A stretch of DNA of 64,000 nucleotides from Achatina immaculata (lineage: Eukaryota > Mollusca > Gastropoda > Stylommatophora > Achatinidae), in NCBI GenBank assembly GCA_009760885.1, contig CM019704.1, positions 16,472,429-16,536,428 of the forward strand, written 5' to 3'. Shown piece after piece: positions 1-11,137 of this stretch (positions are counted from its first letter, which is position 1; the number at the start of each line of letters is the position of its first letter). The notes under the pieces are model-generated. The model saw nothing but the letters and a program-made list of their open reading frames with translations, was not told the DNA's origin and searched no databases. Both the position numbers and the translations under genes were made by a program.

Positions 1-195
1 AGATGGAGGAACCTAATAATCACTGAAAAATTCAAGGGGGAAAGGAAGAGAGGAAGACCAAGAGACAAAAATATCTCAGTGGACTGACCAAGTGGCACGG
101 GGGTGGGTAGGGGGAAGCATCTGAATTAACCGGAAACACCAAGGACAGCACAAGATGGACATGCATGATCGCCAACGGTTCACGGCACATAACAA
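1..195 (+). pseudogene. LINE reverse-transcriptase 3' fragment (singleton family F)
   Basis: Reading the plus strand with frameshifts gives 'EKFKGERKRGRPRD' followed by remnants of 'DGLTKWHG' and 'RNTKDR.W.CMIAN.HGT'. This is the basic C-terminal tail typical of RTE-like non-LTR retrotransposon polymerases. The piece is cut by the window edge on its 5' side and decays around position 195, after the 'CACGGCACA' end. No single frame stays open, so it is a dead fragment. The tail motif resembles but does not match families A to D in this window. Confidence 0.6.
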
Positions 196-483
196 TGAAG
201 CATGGCTCTATAATACAATAATGAAAACCATACCAGAGGGACACGCATAAAGGAGACCAGCATGAGTTCAACAACGATAATGACTTGTGGGCAACCTAAA
301 AAAATATGTACTTGTCTGACCGGGGGTGGAGCGTGACAGCAGAGGGCAGGGGAAGCAGAAGGACCACTGCAGCAAATCTTCCCTGGGGTATGGGCACAGG
401 ATGATGGTAATGACGCCGTAAATAAATCTCAACAAGCAAGATACGGGAAACTATATAATGGAGTGCGTAACAATTACACACAT
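196..483. other. No gene seen
   Basis: Unique-looking sequence between the first LINE fragment and a CT microsatellite. Short ORFs on the minus strand have no recognisable domain. Confidence 0.5.
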
Positions 484-494
484 CCCTACACCAC

Positions 495-501
495 CTCTCT
501 C

Positions 502-538
<37 letters not shown>
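495..538. repeat. (CT)n microsatellite
   Basis: About 44 bases of nearly pure CT. It produces a false Leu/Ser-rich stretch in the ORF that runs into the family B LINE fragment downstream. Confidence 0.95.
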
Positions 539-540
<2 letters not shown>

Positions 541-661
541 CATGCCAATCACGTGGTGGTCACTACTGATTTCCACAACCATCAATCATTTGCTCTTTCT
601 AAACATGTATGTTTACGAAGAATCATAAGAATATTTTGCCCAAACACCATAAGAAATAACA

Positions 662-951
662 TCTTGTTGGCAGAAATGCAGCTGAAGCCACTGACAGCAA
701 TTATTGAGGAAAGACGCTGGCGATGGTTGGGACATGTGCTCCGAATGACTGACAACTCACCACCAAAAATAGCACTAAGATGGACACCACAGGGGAAAAG
801 AAGTAAGGGTAGACCAAAGGAGACATGGAGAAGAACAACAGAGAGGATGTTGAGCAACAGAGGGCTCACCTGGGCAAGAGCGGAAAAAAGGGCAAAAGGC
901 AGGCTTTTGTGGAAAACCCTTGTGGAAGCCCCATGTGCCTTGGGCACTTAA
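662..951 (+). pseudogene. LINE family B reverse-transcriptase C-terminal fragment
   Basis: An open frame reads 'RRWRWLGHVLRMTDN', then 'ALRWTPQGKRSKGRPKETW' and 'GLTWARAEKRAKGR', ending in 'ALGT' and a stop at 951. This order (WLGHVLRM, W-PQGKR-GRPK-TWRRT, GLTW) is the conserved zinc-finger-like/basic C-terminus of many metazoan non-LTR retrotransposon polymerases. The polymerase core (YADD) is missing, so the copy is 5'-truncated, as usual after incomplete target-primed reverse transcription. An (AG)n tract follows directly and may be its simple-repeat tail. Related fragments lie at 14306-14430, 17745-17990 and 33990-34277. Confidence 0.8.
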
Positions 952-953
952 GG

Positions 954-955
<2 letters not shown>

Positions 956-998
<43 letters not shown>
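956..998. repeat. (AG)n microsatellite
   Basis: About 40 bases of AG directly after the LINE stop codon. Position and purity suggest it is the retrotransposon tail or grew from it. Confidence 0.9.
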
Positions 999-1001
<3 letters not shown>

Positions 1002-1944
1002 TTGGACCGTGTTCCATGTCACTCTTTTAATCCGTCAAGTATCTTGCTTTTTTGTCTTCCTCTATCTCTTTGTCCCTCCATTTCTTCCTTTGTCACTAGT
1101 CTGCCACTTCTCAAAACATGTCCTGAAACCTGGATTGTTATCTGAATTTTGCCTTAAATCCTCTCTCTTGTCCCAGCCTCAGTCAGAACCTCTTCATTTC
1201 CCCATCTCCCACTCTCTTTTCAAAAATGAGTTTCGACTTAAAAAACCAAAATCTGACAAGTTTAACAGGCAAGAACTTATACCAGGCAGATCAAATCCCC
1301 ATGGGAAAACGTGTTTAGTTTTTGACGGAAACACAATCAAGGGGGACAAACAGATATTAATTTGTCAGGCACGTCTGACATGGAAGACCGTCTGAAGTGA
1401 CGAGACAGCGTGGTGTGGAAGACAGTCGGAAGTGACGAGACAGCGTGGTCCCCAGTCCGAGCCACGACTTCATCTCACGGCTGAGCTTGGCGCCTGGTGA
1501 ACACGGAACGATTTCGTTACATCTGTGCGGACATTTTTTCATCCAATTTCGGCGAATTACTGTCCGAACGGTTAATTCTGCGGCTGTTCTGTATTGTCTG
1601 TATTTATTACCTTGTTCAGTTCACATTCTGTCTTCCATCACTCCCCGTAAGTGTTTTTCCACTCCATTCTGTTGTTTGTTTCTATATCTTATAAAAGATT
1701 AAGGGCCATTTTGAAAATGGAAAAGCACTAATGAAAATAAATGAGAAACCTGGGCTCCATGGAATCCCCCTTCCCCCAGTCTTTTCACGCGAAGCCCCAC
1801 GGACGATTTTTTTTGTCGTGGGGGGGGGGGGGGGAGGGGCAGAAATTGGATTGGTTCAATTTCAAAAAAAAATTATTGGCATGATCTGTGTTCTATTCAT
1901 ATCTTTGTTTTTAATTTTTTTTTTTTTTGGGGGGGGAGGGGTCC
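999..1944. other. No gene; contains a 35-bp direct duplication and a poly-G run
   Basis: A 35-bp segment containing 'AAGTGACGAGACAGCGTGG' is present twice in tandem at 1381-1449. A run of about 14 G lies near 1820. The rest is unique-looking with no supported ORF. Confidence 0.5.
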
Positions 1945-2006
1945 AGCGGTTCTCAGGCCAGAAAGGGAATTCACGGCCAGTAAAAGGTTTAGAACCACTG
2001 TCCTAA
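1945..2006. mobile_element. hAT-type MITE end (degenerate)
   Basis: The segment ends in 'TTTAGAACCACTGTCC', whose complement begins CAGTGGTTCTAAA, the terminus common in non-autonomous hAT elements. The opposite end could not be identified with confidence. Confidence 0.4.
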
Positions 2007-2598
2007 CTTGGGTGACGCTTTATGGAAGTTCTGTAGCGTTAAAATAAAGATGACATTAACTCTTGCACTTCCCCGGGTTTACCAGTTTTCACAATTTTTC
2101 CGCTCATTTAACACCTGAATTCCTGCTAAACCTCCCTTCCCCCCCCCCCCCCCCTAAAAAAAAAGAGAGATATCCATTTGTTAACTCTTTCACTCACAAC
2201 ACTATTTGCCGCGCTGGCACACATTACACACCTCTATAAATCAATGCTTACAGCGATATTTTGCCAATGTTTAAATAAAATGAAAAGCAACACATTTCTA
2301 ACTCAACTCATAATTTTTTTTTCAATTACAAAGTAACTTCCTTCCAGTTTCCATGTAATAAAATTTCCCATCAAAATTTATTCTGAAATTAACTCGGGAG
2401 TAAAAGAGTTAAAGCTGAATGTCTTAGTAATGGCGGATGGCCCACTGTAGTTTACAGGAGCTGTGCCAGCACTAGAAACGGCAACCCACACGGCTAAACT
2501 AATCTCTATAAACCTGTGCTTCCTTAAATATCTGTACCGCATCCCTCAAATCCCTGTATCGCATCCCTCTGAGACCTGCGCTATAGCAGCAGCCTTAT

Positions 2599-2815
2599 GT
2601 AGTGGTTCTCAATCTATTGTTCACGGTGCGCTGTGAAATGGTGCTCTCGCGGCTGTGTTTTAGATCCGATATTTAAGTCTCGTGTACTGTATTTTAAAAA
2701 AATGTGTTTATAACATGACGATATTATATAAAACAGTTGTCTGCAAATATTATATGTAGCTGGAAAAATGGTCCCTGAATGGTAAAAAGTTTGGGAAGCA
2801 CTGGTTCAGAGCAAG
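2599..2815. mobile_element. Short hAT-type MITE-like element
   Basis: The left end reads 'TAGTGGTTCTCAATCTATTG'; the right end, reverse-complemented, reads 'CAGTGCTTCCCAAACTTTTT'. These are imperfect terminal inverted repeats of the CAGTGGTTCTCAA class. The interior is non-coding. I could not see an intact 8-bp target-site duplication, so the copy is old. Confidence 0.55.
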
Positions 2816-4354
2816 CACCTCCTCTACCCTCCCCCACCCCTCCCGGCTCGTTTGCCCTATATAGCAATAAGCTTGCATACAGCAACCATATGCTGAGATA
2901 TGAAGCAGGTGTACAAGCATTTAGCAGCTCTAACGAGCCGTGCTGACAATCAGAGCTGACAGGGACATCGTCCAGAACCTCCCAGGTGAACAACCTCCCA
3001 GGGAATACACAGTAAGAAAACTGCCTGTGCTTAGCTAGTCGTTGTGTAACATAGTGCCTTGTGTATTAGGATATTATTATTATTATTACTATTATTATTA
3101 CTATTAGCATTTTATTATAGTTGTGATTATTATTGATAAGTAGAAAGTAGGTAAGAAAAGAAGTGAATAATTTGATGGGAGAGGAACACTTCAACGGTGT
3201 TTGTATTTTTTATGATATTTATAAATACTAGATACAGGGGCACTGAGTACGATCTAGGAGGATTTACTCATAAGAACAGCATTTATGGAGACAGACAGAC
3301 GGACGCTCTGTAAAGAGAGTTGGACTAACCCTCTACAGATATTGCGAATACATGATACTGGATAAGAAGTGTTTACCCATGCGAGAAAACTGAATAGATG
3401 GATGACGCAACAGACTTATTGACAGGTGAGGCATATTTGCTACTCTTAAGGAGGCAATTTGCAATGAATAGTCCAGCGAGACCTATAAGATGACCAAAAG
3501 GGAGTGGACTGACTTACGCTGAAATCTAATCAGTATATAGTCAGTCAACCAGCTGGCCAATAGAAAGATCTAGGAGCCTGTCCTATTTGGACAACTGATT
3601 TAAGATATATATATATATAGATATATATATATATATAAGCCAGGCATGCAGTTTTGAAATAAAAAAGGGGGAGGGGGGAGAAGAGAGGAAAGAAAAGGAG
3701 AATAGAAAGACAGATATGAGAGCAACGACAAATAGGACATATGGATATGTTGAGCAATAGATATTCAAGAGACAGAGTAGTAGTTTAGGACAGAGAGAAG
3801 ATAGTATTTCAAGTTAGAAAGTGATTATTAGTACTGCGTGAGAAATGCAGCAGATTTGATCATCTTGGAACTTTGTGTAAAAATGCTTTCAGAAATGCCT
3901 CATTTTGATACTTGTGACTTTCGTTTGGTGAACGTTAAAGGTGAGCTATAATTTGATTCAGGAATGAGCCATCTGAATTTTATAGTGACTATGCGTGTTA
4001 AGATTTCAGTCTTGTGGCTAACTATATAGTATCACGCGTAGTAACATTCTGAAATGCTGAAGTGAACAAAAAAGAAGACGTAGTAATGTATATTAATTAG
4101 AATAGTGACAGCAACACACACCGTTGTGGCGGCCACAGAATAAAATGGAAGTGAGAGAAAGTTAACTTAACGATGACGTAAAAGAACAGCAAAGACAACA
4201 GTAAATTCAACAGTGAACACTTCTTCACTTATACATAAATCACAACTCTATCGGTATTATAGGTGCCCCCCCCCCTCCAAAAAAAAAAAATTCTGTTCCA
4301 TTTTCTAACAGGTTCAGATGTGGCATAAACGCTTTCACTAGGGAAAACGTAAAA
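2816..4354. other. No gene; short AT and ATT microsatellites
   Basis: Mostly unique, A+T-rich sequence. There is an ATT/ACT tract at 3071-3100, an AT tract at 3605-3637 and a C run then A run at 4266-4290. No ORF has recognisable content. Confidence 0.5.
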
Positions 4355-4881
4355 ATGGCCGGGTCTACTCTCTTAATGACACTTTACATAACCATACAAT
4401 GGCCGGGTCTACTCTCTTAATGACACTTTACATAACCATACAATGGCCGGGTCTACTCTCTTAATGACACTTTACATAACCATACAATGGCCGGGTCTAC
4501 ACTCTTAATGACACTTTACATAACCATACAATGGCCGGGTCTACTCTCTTAATGACACTTTACATAACCATACAATGGCCGGGTCTACACTCTTAATGAC
4601 ACTTTACATAACCATACAATGGCCGGGTCTACTCTCTTAATGACACTTTACATAACCATACAATGGCCGGGTCTACTCTCTTAATGACACTTTACATAAC
4701 CATACAATGGCCGGTCTACACTCTTAATGACACTTTACATAACCATACAATGGCCGGGTCTACTCTCTTAATGACACTTTACATAACCATACAATGGCCG
4801 GGTCTACACTCTTAATGACACTTTACATAACCATACAATGGCCGGGTCTACTCTCTTAATGACACTTTACATAACCATACA
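4355..4881. repeat. 44-bp minisatellite, 12 copies
   Basis: The unit begins 'TGGCCGGGTCTACTCTCTTA' and ends 'ACATAACCATACAA'. Twelve head-to-tail copies are nearly identical; two variants (TACTCTC and TACACTC) alternate irregularly and one copy lacks a G. The low divergence indicates recent expansion or homogenisation. Confidence 0.95.
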
Positions 4882-5094
4882 GAGACTTACCAGAGCGTTA
4901 CCTCCCCCATTACCAAGACAATTAACTTTTCACACATGCAGGGAAGAGGTTAAAAAAAAATCATGTAAGAAAAGTCAGCCAGTAAAGATTTTCTGGTTTG
5001 TCTGGGTGCTGCGTGTACGATCAGAAGCGATAGATGGCTACAACTGTTCACCGTTTTATACAGAAGAATTATTGATGATAATATAAATACCAAG

Positions 5095-5588
5095 GATTAG
5101 ATATGCTGGTGATACAGTATTACTGTCCACAAAACAAAATGCAATGGAGAAACTAATTATGTCAGTCCGTAAGAATAGTGCAGAGCGAAACTTTTAACTT
5201 GATGCAAAGAAAACTAAATTGGTGACAACTAACAAAGCAAATATGACAACTGAAATATATACCAAACAGGAAAAATTGGAAGTGGTGGAGAGTTTTGAAT
5301 ATCTTGGATCATTTACTAACCACTAATGAAGATACAGTGAGGGATATTAAAAGGAGGGCATCTATCGGTCTTCACAAAATAAAACAACTAAAGAAGCTAT
5401 GGAAAGGGGCAGACAGAAAAACAGAAATGATATTTTTTTTTAAGGGCGTGCATCTTTCTTATCGCAATATATGCCTGTGAGACCTGGACAATTAACAAAA
5501 CATTTGAGAAACACATAAATACCTTTGAAAATAAATGCTGTGGAAGAGTCCTTCAGATATCACAGACACAAAAAGGAACAACTATAAC
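5095..5588 (+). pseudogene. LINE family C reverse-transcriptase fragment
   Basis: The plus strand reads 'YAGDTVLLSTKQNAMEKLI' (a degenerate YADD active-site box), then 'SVRKNSAERN', 'ESFEYLGSF', 'DIKRRASIGLHKIKQLKKLW' and further RT thumb sequence to about 5586. Stops and frameshifts interrupt it (for example TAA in 'ERNF-LDAKK'). The same order of motifs occurs in the minus-strand copy at 25915-27040. The copy ends abruptly at 'GACACAAAAAGGAACAA', where an inverted piece of the same element begins. Confidence 0.8.
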
Positions 5589-5591
5589 TTT

Positions 5592-5832
5592 GCCTCCCTA
5601 ACAGCTCTCCTGTAGGCCTCTCTGGTGTAAGCAAGATGCCCTGCTGGTGATGCATTAATTTGCAGATAATTAACAATGCCTTGCGGTCATCTTCGCTTTG
5701 GTCTTCCTCTCTTTCTTTTTCCCATTATGTACCCTTCTTTAAATTATTATGACGTTTAATGTGTCCAAAATACTTAAGTTTTCTCTGTTTAATCCTCTTT
5801 ACTAGCAAACCTTCTTCAATATTAAGTTCTGA
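5592..5832 (-). pseudogene. LINE family C 3' end, opposite orientation
   Basis: This segment matches, base for base over long stretches, the 3' part of family C seen on the minus strand at 25930-26185 and 40990-41270. It encodes remnants of 'LVKRIK..KLKYFGHIKRH' and 'MEKERE..KMTARHC'. It starts at almost the element position where the adjacent plus-strand piece stops, but runs the other way. Confidence 0.8.
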
Positions 5833-6184
5833 CCACAGAGAAAGGAAAATGAGAAATCCTGAGAGGCTCTGTGAAGTCTATTGCGACCAGTGGTCGCTTT
5901 CGCTTTAGAAGTGAATGTTCACTGATGTAATGAGTTTGTTCACATTTCCCGGTCATTCTGTATGAGTGAGCTCAACCTCTCATCGAACATCCGGTTCTCA
6001 TGGTACGGGTCGTATGAAGTACTACCATATGAAACGCCATTATACCAGATGGTAGAACGCTAGAGAGAATCGACCACTGCCAAATTAAAAAAAAGACTCC
6101 CCCTCCCCCCATGATGTTCGGTTCCTACTACTGGTCAACTTATTCACAAGACGGTAAATCCCCAGCCTCCTGTACTTCTTCTTC
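5833..6184. other. No gene seen
   Basis: Unique-looking sequence with no supported ORF, RNA gene or array. Confidence 0.5.
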
Positions 6185-6485
6185 TTTGAGCAACTGCCGA
6201 ATTCAGCAGCTTCCCTAAACATTGAGGCTCACAGCTGCAGACAAGACACCTCTCCACTCATCTCTGTTCTTGATCTATTCTTGCCAGTTGTCGATTCCCA
6301 GAGCTCGTATATCTTCTCTTAGGTTGTTTCGCCATCACTGACTAGGTCAACCTCCTGGTCTATCTCCTTTCAGCACTTCAGTATAGGCCGCCTTTGTTTG
6401 TCTGTCCTGCTCCACTCTCTCTCAAGTGCCCCAGCCACCCCCGTCTGTTGCTTTTCATAACGACTGTTAAAAGCGAAGAGTTAAA
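6185..6485 (-). pseudogene. LINE family D reverse-transcriptase 3' fragment
   Basis: Reverse-complemented, the sequence reads with frameshifts 'RRWLGHLRES', 'QTNKGG.Y.EVLKG', 'WRNNLREDIRALGIDNWQE' and 'RDEWRGVLSAAVSLN'. The same order (GHL-RM, QTK-VYTEV, RGRP, NLQED, SWQEK, REEW) is seen at 23390-23640 on the plus strand. This is the post-RT C-terminus of a non-LTR retrotransposon. No open frame remains. Confidence 0.65.
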
Positions 6486-6718
6486 CAAAGTTTAGATTTC
6501 TTTGATTACTTCTTGTCCTCCATTGTTGTGAAACAGTATCTCCTTCTGGTCCATAAATTCTTTCTCACGATTCTACTCCCAAATATTTGTATTTAGTTTC
6601 TCTTCTACGTTTGACCTACATAACGAAGACAACCTGTGAGTTACTGTGTGGTATTAATGTATGTTCCTTGACGTGAATTCCAAGTTACGACTCCAGTTAT
6701 TATGAAGCAAAGAAGACT

Positions 6719-6815
6719 GATCCAGTTGTCTAACTTGACATGAATACAGTACCCCAATCATCTCCTGATCCAGTTGTCTAACTTGACATGAATACAGTAC
6801 CCCAATCATCTCCTC
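6719..6815. repeat. 48-bp direct tandem duplication
   Basis: A 48-bp block starting 'GATCCAGTTGTCTAACTTGA' is present twice, end to end, with no differences seen. This suggests a recent duplication. Confidence 0.9.
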
Positions 6816-7448
6816 CACGGCGTGATAGTCACTTCTCTTATTCTTCATGATTCCTCTAAAGAGCAGCTATTACCGATTTACCTAATCAATCGAAATATCA
6901 GTAATTATTAACATTCTTTTAAAAAAGTAAGCGCAGGAAAAAAAAACGAAAAAAAAAAAAACCAGGAGAAACTCTTAAGAAAGATTTGCAACACAGCTAG
7001 GTCATACATCACCAGACAAATCGTTTTCCAAAGTTTAACCGTCAAATTCTGACGAGGCAAGATTAGCGATCGTCCCCTTTCTGGACAGATCTGAAGGGCG
7101 AGTCCAAGAAGAGGAAAAATGCAAATAGGCAGCACGTATTAATGACTCACGGTCAGGACAAGGCGATATGCCACTCAAATATTCCCCAGGCCTCAAGTAC
7201 AGTCATTGGGAGATCCTGAGACAAGATTAAAAAAAAAAATTTTTTTTTCGGGGGAATGTGATTGAGCAATGTGATTTAGGATCGTGATTGAGCAACGTGA
7301 TTTAGGAATGTAATGGGAATATGCTGTGTGAGAGTGGGAAAAATTAGTTATAGAGCTGACGCAGAGTGAAAACTAAATCACAATTGTAGTGCCAGAGGAA
7401 GAGACGGACAGTAATGAAATGCATTTCAACTAAATAGAGCGGAAGACG
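6816..7448. other. No gene; short A and T runs
   Basis: A+T-rich DNA with short homopolymers near 6940-6962 and 7229-7250. A short duplicated phrase 'GATTGAGCAATGTGATTTAG' occurs twice near 7260-7300. No supported ORF. Confidence 0.5.
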
Positions 7449-7921
7449 TGGGAAAGAAAGAAAGAATAAAAGAAAGAAAGGAAAGAAAGAACAAAAGAAA
7501 GAAAAAAGAAAGGAAGAAAGAAAGAATAAAAGAAAGAAAGAAATAATAAAGGAAAGAAAGAATAAAAGAAAGAAAGACAAAATAAAAGAAAGAAAGAATA
7601 AAAGAAAGAAAGAAAGAAAGGAAAGAAAGAATAAAAGAAAGAAAAGAAAGAAAGAATAAAAGAAAGAAAAAAGAAAGAAAGAAAGAATAAAAGAAAGAAA
7701 AAAAGAAAGAATAAAAGAAAGAAAAGAATAAAAGAAAGAAAGGAAGGAAAGAAACAACAAAAGAAATAAAAAAGAAAGAATAAAAGAAAGAAAGAAAGAA
7801 TAAAAGAAAGAAAGAAAGAATAACAGAAAGAAAAGAATAAAAGAAAGAAAGAAAGAAAGGAAAGAAAGAACAAAAGAAATAAAAAAGAAAGAAAGAATAA
7901 AAGAAAGAAAGAAAGAAAGAA
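7449..7921. repeat. Polypurine (GAAA)n-type tract
   Basis: About 470 bases composed almost only of A and G (units GAAA, AATAAAA and GGAA). ORFs over it on the minus strand (Phe/Ser/Leu strings) are compositional artefacts. Such strand-asymmetric tracts can form triplex DNA; that is general knowledge, not shown here. Confidence 0.95.
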
Positions 7922-8699
7922 ATATCTCCTGCGGAGTAAATACATATTGCCCTTCTCATTATCAACAAATCTGTTGATCTCCGTCAAAAGAATAACAAGT
8001 TTCTGCTGAGAATAATATTTAAAGATTCCAAGTGATAACAGCAAAGATATGAAACAAGACGTCGTTGCTAATAAATCTCAGACGGGCCAAACCAGGAAAT
8101 GAAGAAATCATAAATTTCGTTGAGAACACTATCCAAAAGGGCCCACAGAAATAGACTGGGGGTGGGGAATTAAATGTACTATAAGAATGTCAAGTTTACT
8201 AGCCAGTAGTACAGACTATACAGGCGGGATTTTGAGGCTTGGGGAAAGGGATGAGGGATTGAGAGGGATAACTGATTCTTCAGAACAGAGGTTCCCCCAA
8301 TTTTTTTTAAAAAATCTAACTGGCGTCGCCTTTGCCTTCCAGGCTATGCCCCCCTCCCCCCCCCCCCAGTGTATCTCACAACATTTTTGTTGCCTGTTTT
8401 GCTCAGCTGATTCTCTTGTCACCTGCTGTTACCTTTTCCGGCACTGCTTCCGACCCCGCCCACAACCTGATCGGCCCAACGGCCCCCGCATGGTGGCTGC
8501 CAACTTAGGAAATCATTAAAAAAATTACATCACATAATGTCCAGCAGCGCAGCGCCCACAAATTCTGAATCATCTGATAATATTATTGCTCTCTCACGGT
8601 TTTCCCAAAGAATCGGCCTCAAATATCTCCCAACCTCAGTCCCAACCCATGGATAAAACTCCAGTAATAAGAAAGAGAGGAAAACAAGAAAACTGAACA
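7922..8699. other. No gene; one possible degenerate MITE end
   Basis: At 8288 'CAGAGGTTCCCCCAATTTT' resembles the outer end of hAT-type MITEs elsewhere in the window, but no partner end is seen. C run at 8350-8368. Otherwise unique. Confidence 0.4.
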
Positions 8700-8734
8700 G
8701 ACAGTTTAGAAGAGAAAAAGAAGAGCATCTTACA

Positions 8735-9236
8735 AATGCCCTAAAACACATATAAAGTCACATGAAGTTACTATAGTCATGGGAGATTTTAATGCCAAAG
8801 TCGGTAAAGGAAGAACTTCAGACATCGTTGGTGATTATGGACTGGGGGAGAGGAATGACAGAGGTAGTAAATTAATTGAATGGGCAAGAATACATAGCAT
8901 GGTTGTAGGAAACACCTGGTTTAAACAACATCCCCGAAGACTGGCAACGTGGTGCAGCCCAGACAAAGACTTTTAGCCAGATAGATTACGTATTAATCAA
9001 CCAAACGATTCCGGGATGCATTACTGACAACAAAAACCATGCCAGAGCTGACTGCAATAGGGACCATGACCCACTCTGTGGAAAAATTAGAATAAAGCTA
9101 AAGAAAGCAGGCAGAAAAGTGAGAAACATCAAACTGAATACAGAACTCCTTAAAAATGACAAAGAACTGCGAGAAAAATACAAAGTTATTATAGCAAATA
9201 GATACAATGCAAAGAGATTCCATCCACAAAACTGTT
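8735..9236 (+). pseudogene. LINE family A endonuclease (APE-like) remnant
   Basis: The frame reads 'EVTIVMGDFNAKVG', the GDFN(A)K metal-binding motif of the apurinic-endonuclease-like domain, followed by 'GLGERNDRGSKLIEWA' and 'NTWFKQHPRR-ATW', all standard in craniofacial-development-protein-2-like LINE endonucleases. After a frameshift near 8965 come 'QIDYVLIN' and 'NRDHDPL', corresponding to the D and the catalytic SDH motif (here RDH). Its role would be to nick target DNA for target-primed reverse transcription. A stop in the segment before GDFN and the frameshift make it non-functional. It may be 5'-truncated, since earlier endonuclease motifs were not found. Confidence 0.8.
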
Positions 9237-9444
9237 AAGGAGATAATACCACCGAAAAAAGAAGCCCCTAAAAATAAATGGATCACAGACGACATCTTAG
9301 GACTGATGGACAAGAGGAGGAGGAGTAAAAATAACCAAGAAAAATAAAGAAATAGCAAGATAAATAAAGAAATAAGATGCAAGTGCAGAGAAGCAAAGGA
9401 AGTGCAGACAAACAGAGGACTCTCATAATAAAGACAGCAAAAAC

Positions 9445-10035
9445 ATGTACAAACGAATTAGTGAACTCACAGACAGGAAGACAAAATATACCACAGGATG
9501 CTTGAAATCAAAAGAAGGTAAAATGTTAATGGGAAAAGAAGACATTTTGGACAGGTGGACAGAGTACATCGGTGAGCTATATGGAGGAGAAAGACCAGAA
9601 TTAACACCAGATACTGAAAACTGTGATGGACCATCAATACTTGAAGATGAAATCATAGATACCATCAAACACATGAAGAAAGGAAAAGCGACTGAGTCTG
9701 ATAATATAACAATAAAAGAAATAGAGGCGCTAGAGGAGATAGGAATAAAAATAATAACAATGTTACTGAATGACATTTACAACAGTGGTTATATGCCCAC
9801 TGACGTGTTTAAATCCACGTTTATAGCACTACCAAAGAAACCAGGTGCAAAGGAATGTGATTACCACCGGACTATCAGCCTCTCATGTCACATAACGAAG
9901 CTATTTCTGAGAATCATTATGAGAAGAACAAGGGAAAAAATAAAAATGGAAATAGCAGATGAACAGTTTGGATTTGTTCAAGGAAAGGGAATACACAATG
10001 CCATTTATGCTTTACGAACAGAGAAAGAGCTTTAG
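9445..10035 (+). pseudogene. LINE family A reverse transcriptase, N-terminal half
   Basis: An open frame of about 196 codons. It contains the linker 'DRWTEYIGELYGGERP', the region 'IKHMKKGKATESDNI' (normally GKA.G.D), 'FIALPKKPGAKECDYHRTIS' (RT block 1, normally YRPISL) and 'EQFGFVQGKGIHNAIYALR' (RT block 2). These are fingers-domain motifs of non-LTR polymerases. The frame then shifts; the catalytic palm continues in another frame from 10036. The ATG at 9445 is an internal methionine of the original ORF, not a real start. Confidence 0.85.
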
Positions 10036-11120
10036 AAGTACAGAAAGATCTCCACTTATGCTTCATTGATTACACCAAGGCATTCGACAAGGTGAAACAT
10101 AATGAAAAGGGCTTGAAGACATCAATATAGATGGCAAAGACCTGAGAATTGTAAAACATCTATACTGGCACCAAGAAGCAGCAATTCGAGTTGAAAATAA
10201 AACTGGAAAATATCAACCTATAAAACAAGGGATGCGACATGGATTTGTACTATCTCCAGACCTTTTTTCTCTGTAGAGCGAAAATATTCTAAGAACGATC
10301 ATCAGAGAACCAGGCATAAAAATTGGAGGATACAATATTAACAACCTCCGGTATGCTGACGACACAATACTGATAGATGAGAACCAACAAGACCTGCAAA
10401 ATCTCTTGGATAAAGTCGCCAAAGAAAGTGAACAGAAAGACCTTACTTTAAACATCAAAAAGACAGAGACTATGGTTATATCTAAGAAACAGAATCCAAC
10501 AACATACAGTATAAAATTAAACAGAACTATTCTAAAGCAGGTGCAGAAATTCAAATACCTTGGAGCAGTAATAACCTCAGATGGGAAATGCAGAACAGAA
10601 ATTAGGAACAGAATAGGCCAAGCAAAGACTGCATTTCAGAGAATGAGAAACATACTACTCAACATATCCTTATCAATGAATGTTAGAAAACGAGTCCTAA
10701 AATGCTATATTATCTTGTTATATGGAAGTGAATCATGGACAATAGGCAGGTCTGCACAAAAATCATTGGAAGCAGCAGAAATGTGGTTTATTAGAAGAAT
10801 GTTGCGAATCCCCTGGACAGCAAAAATAATAACTAATGAAGAATGTAGGAGAAGAGCTGGAGAGACAAAAAACCTTGTCAAAATGATAAGAGAGAGACAA
10901 TGTACTTTCATAGGACATGCAATGAGAAGAGGGGGCATTGAAAATATTATCAACAGGAAAAACAGAAGGAAGAAGATCAAGAGGAAGACCAAGAGAAATG
11001 ATACTGGACAGTCTGTCGGGATGGTGTGAGAGGAGATCACCAACTGAGCTGATGGCCTGCATGAAGGATCGTGTACTCTGGAGAAGTATAATGGCCAACG
11101 CCAGTCGGCACGGCACCTGA
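10036..11120 (+). pseudogene. LINE family A reverse transcriptase palm, thumb and C-terminus
   Basis: Frame-shifted continuation of the polymerase. Motif A reads 'CFIDYTKAFDKVKH', motif B 'QGMRHGFVLSPDLFSL' followed by an in-frame TAG near 10275, and motif C 'LRYADDTILID' with the catalytic aspartates intact. The last 207-codon open segment (10406-11029) carries 'FKYLGAVITSDGKCRTEI', 'LLYGSESWTI', 'AEMWFIRRMLRIPWT' and 'FIGHAMRRGGIENI'. A final frame gives 'ASRHGT' plus stop at 11120, just before the TGATGA tail. Stops and frameshifts prevent function. Confidence 0.85.
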
Positions 11121-11137
11121 TGATGATGATGATGATA

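Larger units (their letters stand above)
8700..11137 (+). mobile_element. RTE-like non-LTR retrotransposon, family A, 5'-truncated
   Basis: This is the most complete LINE in the window. It carries an apurinic-endonuclease-like domain (8735-9200), a reverse transcriptase (9445-10480), a C-terminal basic domain (10480-11120), and a terminal TGATGATGATGATGAT tail (11119-11135). The order endonuclease-RT-basic tail in one ORF and a short tandem-repeat tail instead of poly(A) are typical of the RTE clade. The 5' part of the endonuclease is missing or unrecognisable, and several frameshifts and stops show it is inactive. Partial copies of the same family are at 40626-40874 (-) and 61515-62147 (+). 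Confidence 0.85.

Noticed and set aside
463..951. A single 162-codon gene starting at 463
   Set aside because: The N-terminal half is translated CT microsatellite and unique spacer; only 662-951 is LINE sequence.
1487..1506. TGGCGCCTGGTGAACACGG as a possible retroviral/LTR primer-binding site
   Set aside because: No flanking LTR pair, TG...CA ends or gag/pol nearby, and the match beyond TGGCGCC is poor.
7344..8044. Three overlapping 138-204-codon Phe/Ser/Leu ORFs on the minus strand
   Set aside because: They are the three frames of one polypurine tract, which lacks the bases needed for stop codons in that sense.
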